This document shows, one piece after another, positions 1-6,730 of a stretch of 12,187 nucleotides of DNA (the stretch's first letter is position 1; each line of letters opens with the position of its first letter). The translations under genes and the position numbers were made by a program. The notes below the pieces were generated by a model, which was given only the letters and a program-made list of their open reading frames with translations, did no database searches and was not told the origin of the DNA. The stretch is from Myxococcota bacterium (GTDB lineage: Bacteria > Myxococcota_C > UBA6777). The stretch is taken from NCBI GenBank assembly GCA_963169055.1, contig CAUJFU010000023.1:1-12187 (forward strand), written 5' to 3'.

Positions 1-2
1 AG

Positions 3-51
3 GGGCGGTTCGCGAACCGCCCACGCCCGAACATGGGCCTTTTTCGTATCG
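3..51. repeat. Composite intergenic repeat, left copy (palindrome plus TCGTATCG tail)
   Basis: Bases 3-22 are a perfect 20-base palindrome, GGGCGGTTCGCGAACCGCCC. After 13 bases comes GGCCTTTTTCGTATCG (36-51). The same two parts occur in reverse orientation at 1179-1228, where the 16-base tail is an exact reverse complement and the palindrome differs only at its centre. The two copies face each other across the histidine phosphatase gene. The palindrome could form a hairpin in RNA or a cruciform-like site in DNA. It resembles the general class of REP or MITE-like intergenic elements, but I cannot name a family. Confidence 0.8.
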
Positions 52-122
52 AACTGCGTAAGTCCTATCAAAGTAAAAAGTTTAACCGCATCCGCAGACG
101 AATGGAATTAGTTGGACCAAGT

Positions 123-149
123 GCCCCCTGTGGCTGCCCAACCACAGGG
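123..149. repeat. Hairpin-forming intergenic repeat with a partial copy near 6619
   Basis: CCCTGTGG (126-133) and CCACAGGG (142-149) form an 8-base-pair inverted repeat around an 8-base loop. A related sequence lies at 6619-6638 in the gap upstream of the EcsC gene. It keeps GCCCCCTGTGG followed by CCCAACCAC but lacks the CTG between them and has lost the closing GGG, so the second hairpin is broken. Both copies are in non-coding DNA and on the same strand, which argues for a dispersed element. Confidence 0.6.
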
Positions 150-243
150 CGTTTACGCGCTCTCCTTCGATCACACACCGCTCGGATATCGTATCATCCC
201 CCACATCACCACCCTCACCAACAAACGCTGCCTCTCTTGTGCG

Positions 244-960
244 CTAAACTTTCGTCAGAAGCTCCGCTGTATGGATATGTGAGATCTGATTAAAGGAGAC
301 CATCCCACGGCCTTTATGGGATACTGCGATCTCCGAGATAGAGGCGTTGTAGAGCTGCCAACTCAGATCCATGATCGCTTCGGCAGGGATCTGGTAACAC
401 AACCCGACCGCCGCGCTGATCGTGCCTGCGGAAGTGAATACCGCCACACGTTTGCCGTGGCCTTCGGTGCGATGGATGGTATCGATCGCATCCTGCACCC
501 CTTCCAAAAATCGTGAAAACGGCCCAACTTCGGGAAGATGGATCTCCCCACGAATCCACATGTGTATGCTTTGAATGAAGGCGCGCATCCCAACTCGCGG
601 ATCGCCCTTTTGCCCGGCAGCACGCGCCAAAAAAGCCTCGCGGATCGCTTCGTCTTGTTCCATCAGTTGCGGTAGTGCGTGTTGAAACACAGCAAGCCCG
701 CCATGCTCGTTGAGTCCCGCCAGTTCGGTCACTTCAGGCCAAGGTAATCCCTGCTCTCGGTACACTTGCTCGATCACCTCCATCGTCTCGCGCTGACGAC
801 GCAATGGCCCCCGATACACCGCATCGATCTGCACACCCCACTTGGCCCAATACTCCCCCAACAAACGCGCTTGTTGTTTGCCCGTCTCCGAAAGTCGATC
901 ATAATCCCCGCTCATAAAGTCTGCGGCCTTGCCATGCCGCACCAACATCACCGTACTCAT
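244..960 (-). CDS. Histidine phosphatase family protein with non-canonical second catalytic site
   Basis: The 238-residue product begins with the phosphatase signature LVRHGKA, placing Arg8 and the phospho-accepting His9 in the first strand. An Arg-rich stretch, RGPLRRQRET (50-59), corresponds to the family's second phosphate-binding arginine region, and a TELAGLNEHG segment (78-87) matches the region of the acid catalyst. The family normally has a second histidine in an SHGG motif; here the equivalent place reads FTSAGTI (175-181), so the histidine is Ser177. As I recall, TSGG-type variants exist among proteobacterial members. Phosphatase activity is therefore plausible but substrate and rate are unknown; SixA-like or phosphoglycerate-mutase-like roles cannot be separated. 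The start is supported by GGAG at 968-971, seven bases upstream. The gene stands alone, bracketed by inverted copies of an intergenic repeat. Confidence 0.88.
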   Translation of the reverse strand: MSTVMLVRHGKAADFMSGDYDRLSETGKQQARLLGEYWAKWGVQIDAVYRGPLRRQRETMEVIEQVYREQGLPWPEVTELAGLNEHGGLAVFQHALPQLMEQDEAIREAFLARAAGQKGDPRVGMRAFIQSIHMWIRGEIHLPEVGPFSRFLEGVQDAIDTIHRTEGHGKRVAVFTSAGTISAAVGLCYQIPAEAIMDLSWQLYNASISEIAVSHKGRGMVSFNQISHIHTAELLTKV

Positions 961-1014
961 CTATCGTCTCCGTGCTTCGTTCCTTGTGGTACTCGCCGAT
1001 GGGTTGGGGGTTTG

Positions 1015-1029
1015 TGGGGCGCTGCCCCA
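1015..1029. repeat. GGGGC hairpin shared with the 115-base repeat
   Basis: TGGGGCGCTGCCCCA forms a 6-base-pair stem with a three-base loop. The identical 15-mer starts the 115-base repeat at 1594 and, in reverse, at 6845. On the minus strand the preceding GCGCGTA also matches the sequence just before copy 1594, and a C-rich run follows, so this looks like a short or decayed third copy. Confidence 0.65.
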
Positions 1030-1178
1030 TACGCGCTAGGTTAAGCCATGGTTGGCCGCCACCCCTAACACTCGGACACTTCGTATGTAAAGCCCATCCA
1101 GCGGGGGGTCTCTGGCATGGGCAGATTTCGTATCACCCCACAGGCATCGGGTGAAGAAAAGAGACTGAACTGTCATAC

Positions 1179-1228
1179 CGATACGAAAAAGGCCGTTGTT
1201 GCCTGCGCGGGCGGTTCCCGAACCGCCC
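1179..1228. repeat. Composite intergenic repeat, right copy (inverted)
   Basis: CGATACGAAAAAGGCC (1179-1194) is the exact reverse complement of 36-51. After 14 bases it is followed by GGGCGGTTCCCGAACCGCCC (1209-1228), which matches the palindrome at 3-22 except at the centre. Order and spacing are the same as in the left copy read on the opposite strand. A degenerate version of the tail, CATGGGC followed three bases later by TTTCGTATC, also occurs in direct orientation at 1116-1134. Confidence 0.8.
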
Positions 1229-1473
1229 CTACCACGGCTTGATTCTTCACGCTTTCCCTTTTCCACTGCCTCATACGACATCCGCAGGTTGTCTGCTCGT
1301 ACACAGCGATCAACATCCCCGTGAATCGGGCAAGGGCGTATGCCATACGCCCCACCCTTCCACCACACCCTACACGGAGGTCGTATCCTCCGTCTTTTTA
1401 TGCATATTTGCGTGTGCTTTGTCTACGATTCTTTCGTTGCATCCGTCTTCGAGACAAGGCCATGTTTGCGTAG

Positions 1474-1493
1474 GGGCGGTTCGCGAACCGCCC
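1474..1493. repeat. Third copy of the 20-base palindrome
   Basis: GGGCGGTTCGCGAACCGCCC is identical to bases 3-22 and is likewise preceded by a G. The TCGTATCG tail is not present at the expected distance, although GTATCGGGACATCG follows directly, so this copy carries the palindrome only. Confidence 0.8.
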
Positions 1494-1593
1494 GTGTATC
1501 GGGACATCGAGCCGCGAACGGACATGGGGGGCCGACAAAAGAAAGAGCGAGCATCCTCGACTCTACGAAGTTTCCACCTTAACAAGGCGCGTA

Positions 1594-1708
1594 TGGGGCG
1601 CTGCCCCAAACCCCGCAAGGGACCATCGGCCCCTTGACCCCGTGTTGACGAAGAGAGTGCAGGTTTTTCAAACCAACATCTCTACCGCTTGGTGTACCGC
1701 GAACACGG
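1594..1708 (+). repeat. 115-base dispersed repeat, copy A
   Basis: This segment aligns without gaps to the reverse complement of 6731-6845. By hand count about 88 of 115 positions agree, including the first 29, a 13-base block CCCCTTGACCCCG (1630-1642), GTTTT-CAAAC (1663-1673) and the last ten, GCGAACACGG. Two hairpins can form near its start: TGGGGC/GCCCCA and CAAGGG/CCCTTG (1616-1621 with 1631-1636). Both are kept in the other copy. It has no coding character and lies only in intergenic DNA. Confidence 0.8.
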
Positions 1709-1751
1709 CTTTTCTGTCTATAACATCGCTCCTGTCGCATAGACCTTGCTT

Positions 1752-1796
1752 CTTCCGCGTCTTCCGTGTTTTTCGTATTTTTCGTGTCTTCCGTGG
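1752..1796. repeat. Period-9 tandem array downstream of topB
   Basis: Five 9-base units run head to tail: CTTCCGCGT, CTTCCGTGT, TTTTCGTAT, TTTTCGTGT and CTTCCGTGG. On the minus strand this reads as repeated CACGGAAGA-like words. The array ends 14 bases before the topB stop codon position. From memory, similar CACGAAGA-type period-9 arrays occur in intergenic DNA of many unrelated bacteria; their role is not established as far as I know. Confidence 0.8.
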
Positions 1797-1810
1797 ACTC
1801 TTCTTGTTTT

Positions 1811-4800
1811 TTAGGCAGGTACTTTTGCAGGAACGACGGAGACAATCGAGTCACCTTGGTCGAGCGTCAAGCGGATCTCGCCTAAGAAGGGGCCTTGTGG
1901 GCCACGAAACGGTTCGAGGGGGCGAACGCTTCCGCGAGCAAGCAGCTTTTTGGCTTCGGAAGGTGCGATCTGCGATCCTTCTACAGTATAGGGGATCATG
2001 GTGTGGCATCCTTCGCGCCAACGGCTGCATCCCCATGCTTGACGCCCTGAGATCAGCGAGCCTTGGTGGCATCGAGGGCAAGCCCCCAAAGCCTCGTTGT
2101 GGCCTTGGGTTGGCTGTTTTGGTGGAGTGTCTTGCGCGACCATTGCGATGGGTTGAGTGGCAGTTTTTTGTGTGTAGATCTCGGCTGTTTTAGAGACCGA
2201 AGGTTTTTGGATTTGGCTGGAAACGGCGGTAGATTGGGGAGATCCGGCTGCATCATTTGAAGAATCGGCGCTTGTGCGTTTGGTTTGCAAGATATCCGCA
2301 ATCAACGCGCCTTTTGGTGGGGGAAGAAGGGTGTCTTTGGAAGAGGCTTTTCTGTTTTTTTTGGCCGAAGGCAAAGACCCTGTAGATAGGGCAGTTTCCG
2401 CAGTAGCTTTTCGCTGCGAGGGAGTTTCCACATCGGCTTTTTGGGGCGAGGGAGTTTTCGCAGCGGCTTTTTGGGGCGATAAAGTTTCCACATCGGCTTT
2501 TCGCGGCGATGAAGTTTTTGCAGCGGCTTTTTGGGGCGATGAAGTTTCCGCAGTTGTGTTTGAAGAAGGGGATGGTTTTGCGGAGTCTTGGGTCGTTTGG
2601 GTCGTTTGGATGGATTGGGTCGCTTTGGTTGTTTTGGCGGATTGAGTGGTTTGGGTCGTGTTTCGAAAAGATGGTGTTTCTGCGCTGCGCTGGGTATCGG
2701 AAAAGTCGAACTTGACTTGAAGTTGATCATCAAGGATCAGGCGGGCTTCAAACGGCTGTTGGGTTTTGCTGACAAAGCCCTTGAGTACACGGGTTTTACG
2801 TTTGGTGATCAGTTCGCGAACCATCGCGTTGGATAACTTTTTGCCCTTGATCTCGGCAAAGACACGAAAGCCACAACCCATCTCTGGCGGTTTTCCGATA
2901 CAAGCAAAGACTTTTGGGAACACTTTGATCTTTCCCCCACACGATGGACAAGCGCAAAGCATATCGTCATCGTTGCTTGGCTCGGATACATCGGCGTCTT
3001 CAAGGCTCTCTTCGCGTTGAGCGGTTGGGATGGTTTGGGTTTTTTGGGCTTTGGAGGCGCTTGATGGTGGGGCTTTGGACGGCTTGGCTTTTTGGGCCTT
3101 GGGATCGTTGTTTTTGTGGGTCGTCGAAGAGGCTTTGTCGTCTGACGCGATCTCTTCGCTGTTTGCGGCAGAAGCTTGTGCGCCTGCAACGGCGAGCCGT
3201 TGGATCGGTGCTTGTCGGATCCCATCGATCAGACGCTGGACATAAGCCCGTACTTTTTGATCGAAGTCTTCGGCACGTTCTTCACCGCGAGCGATCCGAG
3301 AAAGAAAGGCTTCCCATTGTCCCGTCAATTGGGGAGAACGCAATGATTGTGCGGGGATGGCGTCGATGAGCTGCATCCCTGTTTCGCTAGGACAGAGGGA
3401 CTTGCCTTTTCGCAAGATATAGTTGCGAGAGAGCAAGGTTTCGATGATGCTTGCGCGGGTGGCGGGAGTCCCGAGTCCGCTATCTTTGAGGGCTTGTTGG
3501 AGATCTTCGTCCTCCAAGAGTTTTCCGGCTCCTTCCATCGCGGCGAGTAGGCTTGCTTCGGTGTAACGAGGGGGAGGCTGCGTTTTTTTCTTGAGCAGTT
3601 CAGCCGCCAAAAGCGCGACCAGCTCGCCCTTTTTGAGCGGGGGCAAGATCCCTTGTTCGTCGTCTTCTTTGTCTTGGGAATCTTCGCCCTCGTCTTCTTT
3701 GCCCTTTTTTTGGGGCTTTCCGCCGACATCATCTTGGAATCCTGCGACTTCTCGCCAGCCCGAATTCACGACGACTTTCCCGCGTGTTAAAAACAGTTCC
3801 CCAGCGATCTCCGTGATCACACGGGTCTTTTCAAACACGGCGTCTGGGAAAAAAGCTCCAAGAAAACGGCGGACAACAAGATCATAGATTTTGCGCTCAT
3901 CGGGGGTAAGTTGTGCGAGGTTGGCTTTGCGAGTGGTGGGGATGATCGCGTGGTGGTCGGAGACTTTGGCATCGTTAAAGACGCGCTTTGGCATCGGCAG
4001 CTTGCCTTGCGTACGCAAGAATTGGATGAACGGATCGTAGGGTGGTTGATCGAGTGCTTTCATGGTCTTGTTCATCTCGCCTTGCATATCTTTCGAGAGG
4101 AACATCGAATCTGTACGAGGATAAGTGAGCACCTTGTGTTTTTCGTACAAAGATTGTGCGATCTCTAGGGTACGTGCGGCAGAAAAACCGTAGCGTTTAT
4201 TGGCTGTACGCTGTAAACGATTGAGGTCAAACAACAGCGGAGGAGGTTCTTTGACTTGTTTTCGTTCGACTTTGGCGATTGTGCCTTGCTGTCCTTCGAT
4301 GCGTGCGATCACGTCCAGCGCATCTTGTTCTTTGTCGAAGCGGTCGATCTGTTGGGGTTCTTGCTCGCCTTCTTGTTTTTGCAAACGAAACCAACGCCCG
4401 CGATAATTTCCTGCGTTGGCTTGGAAGTCGGCTTCGATCTGCCAGTAATCTTGGGGGACAAAGTGCAAGATCTCTTTTTCGCGATCCACGATCAAAGCCA
4501 ACGTTGGGGTTTGAACACGACCGACCGAAAAGAGCGGAGCTTGCGCGCCTTGTGGAACTGCGCTGCGCACCCGCAGCGTCATCGCTCGTGTGGCGTTAAG
4601 ACCCACCAGCCAGTCCGCCTCTGAGCGACAACGTGCAGCATCCCACAACGGATCCAACTGCGCCCCTTGTCGCAAACGCGCAAACCCTTGTTGGATGGCT
4701 TCGTCTGTCATACTCGATATCCACAAGCGCTCGATCGGCCCCTGATAACCGGCCAATTGTGCAGCATAGCGAAAGATCAGCTCCCCTTCACGCCCCGCAT

Positions 4801-5110
4801 CACAAGCGTTAACAACAGAATGGACATCTTTTCGCTTCAACAAACGCTCGACCACATCGAACTGATCGCGGGTTTGCTCGTTCGCTCGGAGCTTAAACCG
4901 CGCTGGAAGCATCGGTAGCACCTGCATCGACCAACGTTTCCATGAGGGATCGTACTCGTGCGGTTCACACAACTGCACAAGGTGGCCCACACACCACGTC
5001 ACCAGCCAACCGTTGCCTTCGATGTAGCCTTTGTGCTTTTGTGCCGCCCCCAACACACGGGCAAGATCCCGCGCAACCGAGGGTTTTTCTGCGATCACCA
5101 ACCTTGTCAT
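1811..5110 (-). CDS. topB: DNA topoisomerase III (type IA) with extended C-terminal tail
   Basis: The product (1099 residues) is a type IA topoisomerase that cuts and passes single DNA strands to relax negative supercoils or resolve replication and recombination intermediates. It opens with the Toprim motif LVIAEKPSVA, followed by the acidic site CDAGREGE near residue 103. The catalytic tyrosine is Tyr330 in TYPRTDS. The usual core continues to about residue 640, interrupted by a charged insert near 465-487. A first zinc-type C-terminal repeat starts at CACPSCGG (about 719) and includes KGKKLSNAM; a second begins at ACPRCHQG (about 1010). Between them lie some 200 Ser/Thr/Lys/Gln-rich residues with five 10-residue repeats. 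It is longer than typical TopB proteins of about 650-730 residues. The ATG at 5110 is preferred over a GTG at 5128 because AAGGAG sits five bases upstream. Confidence 0.95.
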   Translation of the reverse strand: MTRLVIAEKPSVARDLARVLGAAQKHKGYIEGNGWLVTWCVGHLVQLCEPHEYDPSWKRWSMQVLPMLPARFKLRANEQTRDQFDVVERLLKRKDVHSVVNACDAGREGELIFRYAAQLAGYQGPIERLWISSMTDEAIQQGFARLRQGAQLDPLWDAARCRSEADWLVGLNATRAMTLRVRSAVPQGAQAPLFSVGRVQTPTLALIVDREKEILHFVPQDYWQIEADFQANAGNYRGRWFRLQKQEGEQEPQQIDRFDKEQDALDVIARIEGQQGTIAKVERKQVKEPPPLLFDLNRLQRTANKRYGFSAARTLEIAQSLYEKHKVLTYPRTDSMFLSKDMQGEMNKTMKALDQPPYDPFIQFLRTQGKLPMPKRVFNDAKVSDHHAIIPTTRKANLAQLTPDERKIYDLVVRRFLGAFFPDAVFEKTRVITEIAGELFLTRGKVVVNSGWREVAGFQDDVGGKPQKKGKEDEGEDSQDKEDDEQGILPPLKKGELVALLAAELLKKKTQPPPRYTEASLLAAMEGAGKLLEDEDLQQALKDSGLGTPATRASIIETLLSRNYILRKGKSLCPSETGMQLIDAIPAQSLRSPQLTGQWEAFLSRIARGEERAEDFDQKVRAYVQRLIDGIRQAPIQRLAVAGAQASAANSEEIASDDKASSTTHKNNDPKAQKAKPSKAPPSSASKAQKTQTIPTAQREESLEDADVSEPSNDDDMLCACPSCGGKIKVFPKVFACIGKPPEMGCGFRVFAEIKGKKLSNAMVRELITKRKTRVLKGFVSKTQQPFEARLILDDQLQVKFDFSDTQRSAETPSFRNTTQTTQSAKTTKATQSIQTTQTTQDSAKPSPSSNTTAETSSPQKAAAKTSSPRKADVETLSPQKAAAKTPSPQKADVETPSQRKATAETALSTGSLPSAKKNRKASSKDTLLPPPKGALIADILQTKRTSADSSNDAAGSPQSTAVSSQIQKPSVSKTAEIYTQKTATQPIAMVAQDTPPKQPTQGHNEALGACPRCHQGSLISGRQAWGCSRWREGCHTMIPYTVEGSQIAPSEAKKLLARGSVRPLEPFRGPQGPFLGEIRLTLDQGDSIVSVVPAKVPA
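2399..2548 (-). repeat. 30-base tandem repeat inside topB linker
   Basis: Five 30-base units encode a 10-residue repeat of the form (E/K)T-SP-(Q/R)KA, with alternating AAAKT and DVET endings that give a higher 60-base order. The repeats lie in the disordered linker between the two zinc-type repeats. They are in frame, so expansion or contraction would change linker length without breaking the gene. Lysine content suggests nonspecific DNA contact, which is an inference. Confidence 0.85.
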
Positions 5111-5115
5111 CACTT

Positions 5116-5121
5116 CTCCTT
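5116..5121 (-). promoter_or_regulatory. Shine-Dalgarno site fixing the topB start
   Basis: AAGGAG on the minus strand ends five bases before the ATG at 5110. It would lie inside the coding region if the upstream GTG at 5128 were used, so it argues for the internal ATG, which also gives the family-typical N-terminus MTRLVIAEKPS. Confidence 0.8.
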
Positions 5122-5258
5122 GTCGCACAATGCGTCATCACAAACCGCCCGACTGTTCGAGGATTCCCCTTCGCTTCTGGGTGTTTGTTTTTACGCTTGT
5201 GCATCTTGACTTGCTCAAGGCAGGATAAGGCGGGATTGTGCCACAACGCGTCACAAAC
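5120..5258. promoter_or_regulatory. Pair of direct repeats with TTGTNNNACAA palindromes upstream of topB
   Basis: TTGTCGCACAA (5120-5130) followed by TGCGTCATCACAAAC is repeated as TTGTGCCACAA (5236-5246) followed by CGCGTCACAAAC, 116 bases apart. The distal copy is a perfect 11-base palindrome and the proximal copy keeps the TTGT/ACAA arms. The proximal copy touches the topB Shine-Dalgarno. Two similar sites flanking a promoter region are typical of repressor operators that act through looping, but no regulator is known here. The 176 bases between topB and the EcsC gene contain nothing else I can identify apart from a weak TTGAGC-like element near 5215. Confidence 0.45.
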
Positions 5259-5286
5259 TTTCAGTGCGTCGATCCTCGCGCAAGAT

Positions 5287-6516
5287 TCAGGGATTCAGCA
5301 CTTTTTTGTAGGCATCCAACACCAGCACCGATCCATAACGCCGCTCAAGGCTACGGATACCAAAGTGGTAACGCGCCACACGTTGAAAATGATCCGCAAA
5401 CGCCGCGTTGACAAATCCCCCACCCAACGCCCCGATCAAAGGCAGCGCTTGAGCAAAGAACTTTTGCGACACCACCACACCAAAGCGATTGGCGATCTGC
5501 GCAAGCAAAACCAAAACACGAGGCGCGGTTCCTTTGGCGACCGCCTCCGCAAGTTCACGCGCAGAAACACGCGCCATAAAGCCGGATGCTTCGCGCAAAA
5601 GCACTGTCAACGAAGTGCGGCTCGTCAGATACGCACTATCCATCGAAGCTTGCGCATCAGGCGGGCCTCCGTGACTAAGAACAGCGAGACACTCCAACTG
5701 TACGGCAGGATCGCGGATATCTTCGCCATAAGACTGCGCGATCGAGGCGATCGAGCGCATGATCACGCCTGTGGAAAAAGGAAGCTCCACGGCCAGCCCC
5801 ATGACTCCCAAAGCTCCGCCCAAAGCACCCGATACAGCGGTTGCAAGGGTGTGCAAGGTCGGTGTCCAATCGGCATCAGGCAGCGGTTCGGTGGGTGTGT
5901 CGACTTGTTCGGGAAGTGTCATAACAGCCACCTCAAGGGCTTTTTCGAGGGCTTTGTGGGCGGCTTGGTGGGCCACTTCGGGAAGTTGCGCCACCAGCCA
6001 CTCCAACGGCTTTCCCAGCCGTTCCGCAACGCGCATCAAAAAAGACGGATGCTCTAGGTACTGCGCAGCTTCGGAAAGAAAGGCTTGCTCTTGTTGCGTC
6101 CAAGGCCCCACACCAGAAGATGCGTGAGAGGCATCGAAGGCGGGTAGTTGGTGTTCGGCTCCGATCTCGGGATGCGCGGGGAGCGCGTAGGTTTCAGCAG
6201 AAGCGTGTGCTTGGAGTTGGTGATCGGCTTCGATATGTGGATGGGGAGAAAGCTTATGCGCATCGTCTGGCGTAGGATGTGGCGATAGCTCTAGGGGTTT
6301 AGGAGATTCTTCGGGTGGTGCGAGTTGGTGATCGACTTCGGTGTGTGGGTGGGGAGCAAGCTTGTGCGCATCGTCTGGCATCGGATGTGGCGGTAGCTCT
6401 AGGGCCTTGTGTTGTTCGTGAGCAGGTAGCTGGTGATCTGTCCCAAAACCTGCGGGTTGGTGTGATGTGTTCGGTTGAATCACGTCTTGGCGTTTGTGTT
6501 TTTTTGAACTTGTCAT
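5287..6516 (-). CDS. EcsC family protein with histidine-rich repeat N-terminus
   Basis: The 409-residue product has an EcsC-family domain at about 145-395. Family-type signatures include LAVELPFSTGVIMRSIASIA (241-260), SYGEDIRDP, ECLAVLSHGG, and near the end IGALGGGFVNAAFADHFQ with HFGIRSLERRYG. The family is named after Bacillus EcsC, whose biochemical function is unclear, so no reaction is assigned. The first 135 or so residues are unrelated to that domain and carry four copies of a (D/E)HQL motif in repeats of about 35 residues; about 19 of these residues are histidines. There is no signal peptide, and Gly/Ala-rich hydrophobic stretches near 228-243 and 355-372 could contact membrane. An upstream in-frame ATG at 6606 would add 30 residues, but the ATG at 6516 has AAGGGGG six bases before it and is preferred. 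Confidence 0.9.
   Translation of the reverse strand: MTSSKKHKRQDVIQPNTSHQPAGFGTDHQLPAHEQHKALELPPHPMPDDAHKLAPHPHTEVDHQLAPPEESPKPLELSPHPTPDDAHKLSPHPHIEADHQLQAHASAETYALPAHPEIGAEHQLPAFDASHASSGVGPWTQQEQAFLSEAAQYLEHPSFLMRVAERLGKPLEWLVAQLPEVAHQAAHKALEKALEVAVMTLPEQVDTPTEPLPDADWTPTLHTLATAVSGALGGALGVMGLAVELPFSTGVIMRSIASIAQSYGEDIRDPAVQLECLAVLSHGGPPDAQASMDSAYLTSRTSLTVLLREASGFMARVSARELAEAVAKGTAPRVLVLLAQIANRFGVVVSQKFFAQALPLIGALGGGFVNAAFADHFQRVARYHFGIRSLERRYGSVLVLDAYKKVLNP
6150..6438 (-). repeat. In-frame tandem repeat coding for the His-rich segment
   Basis: Two near-identical units begin AGTTGGTGATCG at 6215 and 6323 (plus strand), a 108-base period, and a related start, AGCTGGTGATCT, lies 105 bases further at 6428. 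The encoded unit is of the form DHQL-LEL-PHP-PDDAHKL-PHPH. A shortened unit ending at EHQLPAF closes the series near 6150. All spacings are multiples of three, so the reading frame is kept. The repeated His and Pro could bind metal ions or form an extended flexible arm; neither is shown. Confidence 0.85.
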
Positions 6517-6521
6517 GCAAG

Positions 6522-6528
6522 CCCCCTT
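6522..6528 (-). promoter_or_regulatory. Shine-Dalgarno site fixing the EcsC-protein start
   Basis: AAGGGGG on the minus strand stands five to six bases upstream of the ATG at 6516. No comparable site precedes the longer frame that would start at 6606, so the shorter protein is chosen. Confidence 0.75.
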
Positions 6529-6730
6529 GATGGAAGACAGGTATCGAAACAAAAAAAGACATCGGAAAAACTGTTTATACGAAATTCTGCCATTATGTGA
6601 CCGCAAAATGTAGAGGCAGCCCCCTGTGGCCCAACCACCGAGCGATTACAACGGATCGCATGGATCCTTTGTGTACACTTCTCACGGGTATCGTATGACT
6701 CTGACAAGTGACGCGGTTGGCCAAAACCCC

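Larger units (their letters stand above)
1..243. other. Non-coding stretch left of the phosphatase gene
   Basis: I see no credible gene here. The short open frames have no recognisable protein features and run through repeats. The stretch contains a composite palindromic repeat (3-51), a hairpin-forming element (123-149) and the sequence TCGTATCA near 188, a motif that recurs in the other intergenic regions of the window. No clear terminator for the phosphatase gene ending at 244 is visible. Confidence 0.6.
961..1810. other. 850-base non-coding region packed with repeats
   Basis: No convincing gene is present. Open frames on both strands run through palindromes and tandem repeats and lack ribosome binding sites or recognisable domains. 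The stretch holds a TGGGGCGCTGCCCCA hairpin (1015-1029), a degenerate tail element (1116-1134), a full composite repeat (1179-1228), a third palindrome (1474-1493), a 115-base repeat arm (1594-1708) and a period-9 array (1752-1796). It separates the 3' end of topB from the 5' end of the phosphatase gene, so a phosphatase promoter must lie in its left part, but none is clear. Confidence 0.7.

Noticed and set aside
1239-1637. Plus-strand open frame of 132 codons in the repeat-rich gap
   Set aside because: It passes through the palindrome at 1474-1493 and the start of the 115-base repeat, has no good ribosome site and shows no protein features.
1594-1642. Intrinsic terminator made by the GGGGC hairpin
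   Set aside because: The hairpin is strong but is not followed by a T-run on either strand in any of its copies.
1642-2193. Plus-strand open frame of 183 codons
   Set aside because: It reads through the period-9 array and the 3' end of topB in antisense; the RVFRVF-type repeat it encodes is simply the array.
2399-2548. CRISPR-like array
   Set aside because: Units are contiguous 30-mers with no spacers, in frame with topB; this is a protein-coding tandem repeat.
5206-5220. Terminator from the CTTGA/TCAAG inverted repeat upstream of topB
   Set aside because: The stem has only five pairs and no T-tract follows on the relevant strand.
4942-6057. Plus-strand open frame of 371 codons
   Set aside because: It is antisense to topB and the EcsC gene, both of which have clear family motifs. 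Its product is Arg/His/Gln-rich with no domain, as expected of a shadow frame.
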